A DNA stretch of 57,671 nucleotides from CAIYWZ01 sp964497925. GTDB lineage: Bacteria > Pseudomonadota > Alphaproteobacteria > CAIYWZ01. Numbering within the stretch: the first letter of the stretch is position 1; each line of letters starts with the position of its first letter. This document shows, in pieces, positions 50,880-57,671 of this stretch. Location: positions 1 to 57,671 of the forward strand of contig CAZCFE010000007.1 in assembly GCA_964497925.1 (NCBI GenBank), read 5' to 3'. The position numbers and the translations under genes are program-made. Below the pieces are notes generated by a model. The model did no database searches. It worked only from the letters and a program-made list of their open reading frames with translations, and was not told the origin of the DNA.

Positions 50880-51182
50880 TCAGGGATTGGCTGGGGTGAA
50901 TGGGGTCCACTGAGTTATGCTAGGTATTGGTGGGATCCTTTCTGTTCTTCTAAGGGGCGATCCTGTTTCTTCTTGAGTTTCTTGAGGGTCAACAACGGTA
51001 GAAACTTCGGTATTAGGGCTTGCTTGAGAATCACGATCGGAGTTCCCATTCCAAAGATCTTGTGTGTCATTCCCACTCGTAGCTTCTTCAAATGGGAGAA
51101 TTTGAGTTGTTTGGCTTCCATTATCAGATGCGAGTAGAGACCCTGAAAAACCGATAATTATGCTTAATAATTTTAAATACAT
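50880..51182 (-). CDS. Small exported low-complexity protein (100 aa)
   Basis: Signal peptide MYLKLLSIIIGFSGSLLA. The mature part is rich in Thr, Ser, Asp, Glu and Pro and is probably disordered (NGNSDRDSQASPNTEVST, ending TQWTPFTPANP). AAGGAATAAAACAA precedes the ATG; it starts 17 bases after the AAA-ATPase gene and may share its transcript. The original end of the gene may have been altered by the addA duplication, whose fragment begins exactly at its stop. Confidence 0.55.
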   Translation of the reverse strand: MYLKLLSIIIGFSGSLLASDNGSQTTQILPFEEATSGNDTQDLWNGNSDRDSQASPNTEVSTVVDPQETQEETGSPLRRTERIPPIPSITQWTPFTPANP

Positions 51183-51199
51183 TTGTTTTATTCCTTATT

Positions 51200-52867
51200 C
51201 TATTTTAGTTGAAAAAAAACCCTATAAGACCCAATCATTTGTTTCCCGCAAAAAGCCATACCAAGAGCAAGAGTATTACCTTGGAATGCATCTGTATAAC
51301 GTTTATCGGTAATTTGAGCAAGGGCAGTATCTGCCATTTTTTGGAGGTTTTGTGGGTCTTGACAAACCTTAAACTCCATGATGATTGCTTTATCTTTCGG
51401 GTCTTTTGGGGTCATGATTACATCATATCTTCCATCACCTGCTTCACCATTAGAATCGACATTATATTTGCCTCTAAAACCCACAAGCAACCCCATCATA
51501 AAGATATGAAACACATGTTCTGGTGTTTTTTGATTTAGGTCAAAATAGCTCATCGAACTTGCAATATAACTTGCTACAAGTTTGAAAAACTTGGACGGAT
51601 CATCCCCGTCCAAGCTCCTGATGAAATTACGATAATATTGATCTGCGCCATTTAAATAAAACCATTTTTCCACGATGTCGGTGTAAAGCCATAAAACTTC
51701 TCTGTTGGGGATTTCGATAAATGTTATTTGCTTTCCATATTCATCTCTGGTTCTGGAGGAAATATTCAAATACCCTGCATGAAACAACAACGTCCAAATT
51801 GCGGTTTCGTTGTTTAAGTCATTAAAGGTCAAGTGATCAAGGATCACCTGTTCTTGAGGGATCCCTTTGATTAAGTTTTGAACTTTGATTTTAAATTCAG
51901 GACCGCTGTTGCCAATCATATCATACACCAAAGCATTATCAGACGTATTCACCCAATAAGGATCCATAATCATATTATTGCTCAAGCAATAAATAATGGA
52001 CCATGGATTGTAAATTTGATACTCCCCAATTTTATAGCCATTGTACCACTTTTTAATGGGCTCTATTAGGTCTTTTTCATTGATAAGGGATTCAACCTCG
52101 TTTTGTGTAAAGCCAAAATACTGCGCATATCCTGGGTCTAAAAGGGTGTAGCATTTTAAATTATTCAGACCTGAAAACATGCTTTCTTTGGCAACGCGGG
52201 CAATTCCTGTTAAAACCGCTTTTGCAAGAAAAGGGTTGTCTTTAAGGGCCGATCCTAAAACGCTGCGCATGAAATCAACTATTTTTATATAAAAACCATT
52301 ACTATAGGCGCTATGAATGGGGCTGTCATACTCGTCAATCAACACCACCACCTTTTTGTTTGTGTGGGCATGAATGTAGCGAATAAGGTCAAAAAGCGCC
52401 TCTGATAGCTGGGCAGGGTTGTCAATCTCCATGCGCAAAACAAGCTCAAATCTTTCTTTCTCAAAAGAAGACATCTCTGGGCTTTCAAGCAAATAGCTGT
52501 GCGCTTGATAACATAATGAAAAAACTTTCTTCAGATGCGTAAACACATCATCAAAAACAAGTCCCTTACAGTCTTTAAAACTCATGGAAATGACAGGATA
52601 TTGGTTTTGATGTTTTTGACAAAATTCAAGATCTTTGGAGATGTGAAGCCCCCCAAACACAGCCTTCCCATCCAACTTCAAAAACTCACCTATCATCGTT
52701 ATCGCCAATGTCTTTCCAAATCTTCGCGGACGTGAAAACAAAATTACATTCGCACCATCATCCATTACTTCTTTGATCAGCAATGTTTTGTCAATAAGCG
52801 TGTTTTTTTTCTCAACAATGGTTGCAAAATCACTGATCCCAATGGGAAGATTCTTATAATTTATCAT
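51200..52867 (-). CDS. AAA-ATPase-like / PD-(D/E)XK nuclease protein
   Basis: A 555-residue cytoplasmic protein of the AAA-ATPase_like (PF09820) plus PDDEXK_9 (PF08011) type. The N terminus reads LPIGISDFATIVEKKNTLID, then a Walker A-like FSRPRRFGKTLAITM, and Walker B VVVLIDEYDSPIHSAY. The C-terminal nuclease-like core has GRYDVIMTPKD followed by AIIMEFKV, the D...E-x-K pattern. The family is often expanded in bacteria living in amoebae and in Bacteroides; its role is not established, with mobile-element or defence functions suggested. GTAAAGGTATTTAC precedes the ATG. Confidence 0.92.
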   Translation of the reverse strand: MINYKNLPIGISDFATIVEKKNTLIDKTLLIKEVMDDGANVILFSRPRRFGKTLAITMIGEFLKLDGKAVFGGLHISKDLEFCQKHQNQYPVISMSFKDCKGLVFDDVFTHLKKVFSLCYQAHSYLLESPEMSSFEKERFELVLRMEIDNPAQLSEALFDLIRYIHAHTNKKVVVLIDEYDSPIHSAYSNGFYIKIVDFMRSVLGSALKDNPFLAKAVLTGIARVAKESMFSGLNNLKCYTLLDPGYAQYFGFTQNEVESLINEKDLIEPIKKWYNGYKIGEYQIYNPWSIIYCLSNNMIMDPYWVNTSDNALVYDMIGNSGPEFKIKVQNLIKGIPQEQVILDHLTFNDLNNETAIWTLLFHAGYLNISSRTRDEYGKQITFIEIPNREVLWLYTDIVEKWFYLNGADQYYRNFIRSLDGDDPSKFFKLVASYIASSMSYFDLNQKTPEHVFHIFMMGLLVGFRGKYNVDSNGEAGDGRYDVIMTPKDPKDKAIIMEFKVCQDPQNLQKMADTALAQITDKRYTDAFQGNTLALGMAFCGKQMIGSYRVFFQLK

Positions 52868-52897
52868 GTAAATACCTTTACTTATCCTAAGAACTTA

Positions 52898-52927
52898 ATA
52901 ATACCATTATTTCACAATTTCTTGCAA
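52898..52927 (-). promoter_or_regulatory. Candidate promoter of the AAA-ATPase/nuclease gene
   Basis: TTGCAA (52922-52927), 18 bases, then TATTAT (52898-52903) on the minus strand, about 30 bases before the ATG. Confidence 0.4.
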
Positions 52928-53005
52928 TAGTATCTTTAATTTTATTCTGGTAAAAAGATCACTTTTGGAGTAATATTTGGGTATTCAACGATAATGGAGA
53001 ATGTA

Positions 53006-53488
53006 ATGAAAAAAACAACATTTTTAATGGCAGCAGTGGGATTTCTTGCTGCTTGCAGTGAAAAAAAAGAGCAAAAAGCTGCAGTGCCGGCTGTAGACGT
53101 AAAAGAAACACAGAAAAAGGATCAAAAAATGACAGATAATAAAGCAGAACAAATTACAACAACACCAACAGGTTTGAAGTATGTCGAACGCGCACAAGGA
53201 ACAGGCGAGGTTGCAACAAAAGGCAAGATGGTTTCAGTTCACTATGTTGGAACTTTGGAAAATGGTCAAAAGTTTGACAGCTCGCTTGATCGCGGTCAAC
53301 CAATTGAATTCAAGCTTGGTGTTGGTCAAGTGATTTCTGGTTGGGATGAAGGTTTGGAAGGTGTGAAAGTTGGCGGAAAACGCAAACTCATTATCCCATC
53401 TGATCTTGCGTATGGACCACGTAAAGTTGGAACAATTCCTGCAAATAGCACTTTGATTTTTGAAGTCGAATTGATGGGCGTGAAATAA
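53006..53488 (+). CDS. FKBP-type peptidyl-prolyl isomerase, lipoprotein
   Basis: A 160-residue lipoprotein. The signal MKKTTFLMAAVGFLAAC ends in a lipobox (LAAC), then comes a charged linker to about residue 50, and a single FKBP domain with VSVHYVGTLENGQKFDSS, EFKLGVGQVISGWDEGL and RKLIIPSDLAYG. The start at 53006 is preferred to 52994, because GGAG lies 6 bases before it and the signal peptide then begins correctly. It probably assists folding of envelope proteins. It precedes the RND adaptor by about 25 bases. Confidence 0.93.
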   Translation: MKKTTFLMAAVGFLAACSEKKEQKAAVPAVDVKETQKKDQKMTDNKAEQITTTPTGLKYVERAQGTGEVATKGKMVSVHYVGTLENGQKFDSSLDRGQPIEFKLGVGQVISGWDEGLEGVKVGGKRKLIIPSDLAYGPRKVGTIPANSTLIFEVELMGVK

Positions 53489-53515
53489 CCATTTTTAAAA
53501 AAAAGGGGCATGAAA

Positions 53516-54499
53516 ATGCAAAGATTAATAATAATGCTTTTGCTTTTCATTCCCCCTTATTTGCTTGGCGCCCCAAGTAAGGATGCTCCAAAGGTCGTTG
53601 AAGTGGAAACGGCTGTAAAAGGTAACATTCAAAAAACCACCACTCTTATTGGAAAAATTCAAGCTAAAAAATCAGTTCTCCTTGTTTCAAAAAATATTGG
53701 TATTTTAAGCAAGTGCACCCCAAGTGGTGGTATGTTGAAAAAAGGTGAAGTTATTGCGCGTCTTGACAATGTAGATGTTGCAAAATCATTTGATTTGGTA
53801 GAGCAAGCTGAAAAAATTGCCAAAACACAGTATGAGAGAACTCTGGCACTATCAAAGGCAAATGCCGTTCATAAACAAGCTTTAGAAGATGCTAAAAATC
53901 ATTGGATTGTGGCGCAAAAAAACCTTCTAGCGGCCAAGCAAGATCTTGAGAAAAATCAATTCATTGCCCCCTTTGATGGAATTGTTGGAAACTATAAAGC
54001 CAAGGAAGAAGCCCAAATCCAATTAGGTGACACGGTTGTTGGCTTTTATGATCCTTCAAAAATGGTGGTTGAGTTTGATATCCCAGCTCATGCGATTTCA
54101 ACTGTTAGCGTCCCTTGCAACATTAAAATCGGTGATAAAGCACACACTCTTCAAACCATTTCCAAAACAATTGATCCTGATACCTATATGATTCCTGTCA
54201 TATGTGATCTTGAAAATCCAAACTATTTTTCAGGACAAATTGTAGATGTTGAATTCCCTCTTGAATCACGCAACAATGTGATCATTCTTTCATCTGAGTC
54301 CATATTCTTAAAAGATGGAAAGTCTTGTGTTTATAAGATCGTAGAGGGAAAAACTCAGCTTCAAGAGGTTCAAACTGGACTTGAAGAGAAAAATAAAATT
54401 GAAATCACTTCAGGCCTTACAGAAGGGGATACTATTGTTCTTTACGGCCAAGATCGATTATATCCAGATACGCAAGTTGAAATTGAAAAGAAAAAATAA
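53516..54499 (+). CDS. RND efflux periplasmic adaptor
   Basis: A periplasmic adaptor of the HlyD/AcrA type, about 327 residues. Signal peptide MQRLIIMLLLFIPPYLLG, then a barrel-sandwich (lipoyl-like) half KTTTLIGKIQAKKSVLLVSK, a short helical hairpin (about 85-145: EQAEKIAKTQYERTLALSKA) and the second lipoyl half APFDGIVGNYKAK. ATG at 53516 has AAGGGG 7 bases upstream; the ATG at 53510 directly follows that site. Its stop overlaps the pump start (TAATG). An outer-membrane TolC partner is not in the window. Confidence 0.92.
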   Translation: MQRLIIMLLLFIPPYLLGAPSKDAPKVVEVETAVKGNIQKTTTLIGKIQAKKSVLLVSKNIGILSKCTPSGGMLKKGEVIARLDNVDVAKSFDLVEQAEKIAKTQYERTLALSKANAVHKQALEDAKNHWIVAQKNLLAAKQDLEKNQFIAPFDGIVGNYKAKEEAQIQLGDTVVGFYDPSKMVVEFDIPAHAISTVSVPCNIKIGDKAHTLQTISKTIDPDTYMIPVICDLENPNYFSGQIVDVEFPLESRNNVIILSSESIFLKDGKSCVYKIVEGKTQLQEVQTGLEEKNKIEITSGLTEGDTIVLYGQDRLYPDTQVEIEKKK

Positions 54500-57400
54500 T
54501 GAAATTTACAGATTTTTTCATTAAACACCCAGTCATTTCGATTGTGATTAATTTCATGATCATGGCCGTTGGTTTTTTGTCTTTTGGCGGGTTATCTCTT
54601 CGTGAATATCCAAAAGTTGAAGCGCCAGTGCTAAGCGTTGTGACAAACTATAATAATGCCAGTTCCCAGCTTATTGAAAATGAAATCACAAATCCTTTGG
54701 AAGAGCAATTAGCAGGGATTGAAGGGATTCAAAAGCTTGAATCTTGGACAACAAATGGCCAATCTTATATCACAGTTACTTTTGATGAAAATGTGGTCAT
54801 GGACAGAGCCATGGTTCTTGTCAGAGACGCCATTTCAATTGCAAAAGACAGATTCCCTAAAACGGTCAAAGAACCTGTTATTCAAAAACAAGGAAAAGGG
54901 GGAGGGGGATTTCCTTTTTTGGGAATTGCGCTCTCAAGTCCTTCACGTGAATTTGGTGATTTAACCCATTATGCCAACCTTTTCTTGGTGAACGCGCTAA
55001 AAGGTGTGTCTGGTGTTTCTTCGGTTGATATTGAAGGGCGAAGCTATACCATGGATGTTGAGCTTAACGCTAAAAAGATGTACGCCCTAGGGATTGATGG
55101 ACTTGAAATTCTAAAAGCAATTTCAAAAAAAACAGAAAGCTTTCCAGTTGGAAAATTTCAAGATAAAATCCCTGCGTTTTTTGAAAATCCTCTTTACGCG
55201 GTCAAAGATTTTGAATCAATCTTTTTAATGGAAAAGACCAAAAAACCCATATTTTTAAACTCAGTTGCAAAAGTTTCTTTAGGAACTTCTAAAAAAGGAA
55301 ACAGGCTGCGCATTAATAAAAAACCAGGGCTTATTTTATGGATTTCAAAATCCTCAGATAGCAACCCTTTGGATGTTTCAAGTGGTGTTCATGAGAAGAT
55401 CAATATCATTAAAGAAAGCCTTCCAAAAGACATGAAAATTGAAGTTATTTTGGATCAAAGTGAGTTCATTAAAAAATCTTTGAGCAACCTAAAATGGTCT
55501 GTTTTAGAGGCAATCCTGCTTGTTCTGGTGATTGTTTTTGTTTTCCTGCGAAACATCCAGGCAACCCTGATTCCCCTTGTTACCATCCCCATTTCCCTTA
55601 TAGGAGGGGTTATTTTTTTAAAGATGTTCGGGTTTTCGATTAACACCATGACGCTTTTATCCATGGTGTTGGCCATTGGTCTTGTGGTGGATGATGCAAT
55701 TGTTGTTCTTGAAAATATCACACGGCATATTGAGGAAGGCAAACCCCCCTTAAAAGCAGCACTTGATGGGTCAAAAGAAATCAGTTTTGCAATTATTGCA
55801 ATGACATGCACGCTTGCAAGCGTGTACATTCCTCTTGCCTTCTTACAAGGTGTGATTGGTCAATTGTTATCCGAGTTTGCAATTGCTTTAGCCGGGTCTG
55901 TGATTTTATCAGGGGTTGTGGCTTTAACGCTTTCCCCGTTGATGTGTTCGAAACTTTCCTATGCATCAAAAGATAAACTTTTTCCAATCATTGATGTGTA
56001 TTTGGATAAAATGGAAGCGCTGTATAAAAAATCTTTGAATTTCACATTTGATCATTACTATAAATCCTTGATCGTTATGCCGGCCATGATTGCGCTTATG
56101 GCGGCCTTGTTTATTTTTATGCCAAAAGAGCCCACCCCTAAGGAAGATAGAGGCATTATGGGTGTTTACACCCGTTTTATAGCAGGGAAAAGCCTGGATG
56201 ACTTAGAGCAAAAGATTATACAAATTGAAGACAAATTCTCCCCTTATCTATCACAAGCCAAAAGCATGATTTCATCCACAGCCATTTGGGGAGGGCAAAT
56301 TTATTTATGTTTAAAAGATTACAATCAAAGAGTCAAAACCCCCGCTCAAATTGTGGATGAAATGACGCCAAATCTTGAAAAATTCCCATCTATGGATATA
56401 TGGCCATGGAGCCTTGACACAGGCCTTCCATCATCTGGGGAATCAGGAAATATGAATGAAATCGATGTGGTCATTTCAACATCTAAAAGCTATCCAGAAC
56501 TCCTTGAATATCTGGATATGTTAAAGTATAAAATTCAAAGAAAAAAACTCTTCAAGCGCGTCACGCATGATTTGAATCTGGATGAATTGGGATATAAAAT
56601 TCTCATTAATGAGCCGGTGTCGGCGCTTCTTGGAATTTCAAATGAACAAGTGACAAAAAATATTGAAATTTTCTTTGGCGGAAATCAAAGCTTAAATTTC
56701 AGAAAAGACAACTTCGTTTACCCAATTACAGTCACAGGCGATCATTACCCATGGGATTTGAATTCAATTTATGTTGTAAATCCAAAAGGAAAAAAAGTCT
56801 CAATTGGAACACTTGCCTCCATGGTTCAAACAAATCTTCCAACAAGAATTCAGCATTATAATCAAATGCGATCATCTTATTTAACGGTAAGGCTTGCCAA
56901 AGGAGATTCATTTGAAAAAGGCATGGAAATATTAAAAAATGAAATAGATCAAACCTTGCCAGAAGGCTTCAAGCGTGAATTTGCAAGCGGGGCTAAAACA
57001 TACGAGAAAATCTCAAGCGCAATTTTCTTTTTGGTTGGTCTTTCTCTTGTGTTTATTTATGCAATTCTTGCCATTCAATTTGAGTGTTTCTTATCCCCTT
57101 TAATTGTGATGACCACGGTTCCATTTGCAGGTTTTGGAGCATTACTATTCCTAATGCTGTTTGGGCAATCTATGAATCTTTATTCCCTCATTGGTGTAAT
57201 CACACTTATCGGACTTATCACCAAACACGGCATTTTAATCGTGGATTTTGCAAATAAACTTAAAAACCAAATGAGCCTAAAAGAAGCGGTTAAAAAAGCA
57301 TCTCATCTTCGTCTGCGCCCCATTTTAATGACAACATGCGCCATGATTTTAGGCTCTCTTCCTTTGGTTTTCTCTTTTGGGGAAGGGGCAGAAGCACGCA

Positions 57401-57522
57401 GAGTCATTGGTCTTTCTATTGTTGGAGGACTTGGCATTGGAACAATTTGCACCATTTTCATTCTTCCTAGTCTTTATGTCTTTTTTAACAGTTTTGTTAA
57501 ATCTATCACACCAAATCAATAA
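54499..57522 (+). CDS. RND-family efflux pump (AcrB/MexB-like)
   Basis: A 1007-residue inner-membrane proton-driven exporter. It starts KFTDFFIKHPVISIVINFMI and has the twelve-helix, two-lobe layout with large periplasmic loops. The proton-relay aspartates in the fourth helix are present (GLVVDDAIVVLEN, about residues 394-406), and LIGLITKHGILIVDFAN marks the matching helix of the second half. Length is that of HAE-1/HME relatives. Substrate unknown. It is co-transcribed with the adaptor and perhaps the FKBP lipoprotein. Confidence 0.94.
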   Translation: MKFTDFFIKHPVISIVINFMIMAVGFLSFGGLSLREYPKVEAPVLSVVTNYNNASSQLIENEITNPLEEQLAGIEGIQKLESWTTNGQSYITVTFDENVVMDRAMVLVRDAISIAKDRFPKTVKEPVIQKQGKGGGGFPFLGIALSSPSREFGDLTHYANLFLVNALKGVSGVSSVDIEGRSYTMDVELNAKKMYALGIDGLEILKAISKKTESFPVGKFQDKIPAFFENPLYAVKDFESIFLMEKTKKPIFLNSVAKVSLGTSKKGNRLRINKKPGLILWISKSSDSNPLDVSSGVHEKINIIKESLPKDMKIEVILDQSEFIKKSLSNLKWSVLEAILLVLVIVFVFLRNIQATLIPLVTIPISLIGGVIFLKMFGFSINTMTLLSMVLAIGLVVDDAIVVLENITRHIEEGKPPLKAALDGSKEISFAIIAMTCTLASVYIPLAFLQGVIGQLLSEFAIALAGSVILSGVVALTLSPLMCSKLSYASKDKLFPIIDVYLDKMEALYKKSLNFTFDHYYKSLIVMPAMIALMAALFIFMPKEPTPKEDRGIMGVYTRFIAGKSLDDLEQKIIQIEDKFSPYLSQAKSMISSTAIWGGQIYLCLKDYNQRVKTPAQIVDEMTPNLEKFPSMDIWPWSLDTGLPSSGESGNMNEIDVVISTSKSYPELLEYLDMLKYKIQRKKLFKRVTHDLNLDELGYKILINEPVSALLGISNEQVTKNIEIFFGGNQSLNFRKDNFVYPITVTGDHYPWDLNSIYVVNPKGKKVSIGTLASMVQTNLPTRIQHYNQMRSSYLTVRLAKGDSFEKGMEILKNEIDQTLPEGFKREFASGAKTYEKISSAIFFLVGLSLVFIYAILAIQFECFLSPLIVMTTVPFAGFGALLFLMLFGQSMNLYSLIGVITLIGLITKHGILIVDFANKLKNQMSLKEAVKKASHLRLRPILMTTCAMILGSLPLVFSFGEGAEARRVIGLSIVGGLGIGTICTIFILPSLYVFFNSFVKSITPNQ

Positions 57523-57617
57523 CTTTTTCTTTTTTTTCACACCAATTAACCTGATATTTATTTTTTTTTAGTAAGCTTTAAACACTTAACGAAAAATCAA
57601 AAAAGGAATCATAAGAA

Positions 57618-57671
57618 ATGAGAAAGCTGAATTTTAAAATGTTGCCTATTATTTTGGCAATGAATACACCT
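57618..57671 (+). CDS. Start of a paralogue of the repeat protein at the other window end
   Basis: The last 54 bases encode MRKLNFKMLPIILAMNTP, identical in DNA and protein to the start of the minus-strand gene at 1198. GGAATCATAAGAA precedes the ATG, nearly the same as in the other copy, but further upstream the two differ. The repeat region is beyond the window. Confidence 0.75.
   Translation, partial: MRKLNFKMLPIILAMNTP

Noticed and set aside
1..57671. Window ends might be the same sequence, as in a circular or palindromic contig
   Set aside because: The shared 54 bases and ribosome-site region are followed upstream by different DNA in the two copies, so they are paralogues rather than an overlap.

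Overview
The window is an AT-rich chromosomal segment of an alphaproteobacterium. The clpX, clpP and tig neighbourhood with lon, the DUF2066 / CDP-alcohol transferase / AI-2E / HdaA cluster, and FtsZ with a DIPAFLRR tail all fit that class. The low GC, the many exported proteins of unknown family, an AAA-ATPase/PD-(D/E)XK protein, an isolated VgrG and the sparse core operons suggest a host-associated lineage such as the Holosporales/Paracaedibacter-type endosymbionts. That placement is inference from gene content, not from a database comparison.

Layout. Positions 1-1300 hold the 5' part of an exported protein with 66-residue tandem repeats, read on the minus strand; a paralogue with an identical N terminus starts at the other end of the window (57618, plus strand). 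Positions 1601-11553 are a minus-strand housekeeping block: hdaA, an AI-2E permease, a CDP-alcohol transferase, a DUF2066 gene, ndk, lon, clpX, clpP, tig and tRNA-Leu. Positions 11647-21651 are mostly accessory: an exported helical protein, a YwqK-like repeat protein, an orphan vgrG, then ftsZ, an exported protein whose C terminus looks like a nucleotide/nucleic-acid deaminase, and another exported protein. Positions 21766-27594 carry an ABC-2 permease, prs, a PAP2 phosphatase, a MepB-family gene, ilvE, an amino-acid binding protein and dapF. Positions 27641-32383 encode large and paired exported proteins. Positions 32388-35973 are rpiB, pgsA, nadK and aspS. Positions 36122-39974 are three exported proteins, followed by gltX, a LysE exporter, asd and another exported protein (to 44242). 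On the plus strand come a cold-shock gene and mlaE-mlaF with an exported third gene in place of mlaD. Then follow a helicase-only AddA, a region rearranged around a duplicated piece of addA, an AAA-ATPase/nuclease, and finally an FKBP lipoprotein, an RND adaptor and an RND pump.

How things fit together. The tig, clpP, clpX and lon genes form a protein-quality-control block. asd and dapF serve the lysine/diaminopimelate route, while ilvE, the binding protein and LysE handle amino acids. mlaEF and the RND pair act at the envelope. About a dozen genes encode proteins with Sec signal peptides and no family I recognise; these are the likely host-interaction set. Several share a distinctive control style: near-perfect TTGACA-N17-TATAAT promoters (13290-13318, 16855-16883, 44278-44306, and a close variant at 1335-1363). 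Others have inverted repeats that would bury the Shine-Dalgarno site (20167-20206, 39982-40036). Three genes (the repeat protein, vgrG and addA) are preceded by unannotated 32-34 codon ORFs whose stops touch or nearly touch the downstream start.

The strongest candidates for something new are the exported deaminase-like protein with its 13-bp Shine-Dalgarno-occluding hairpin, the recurring coupled leader ORFs, and the addA duplication locus.
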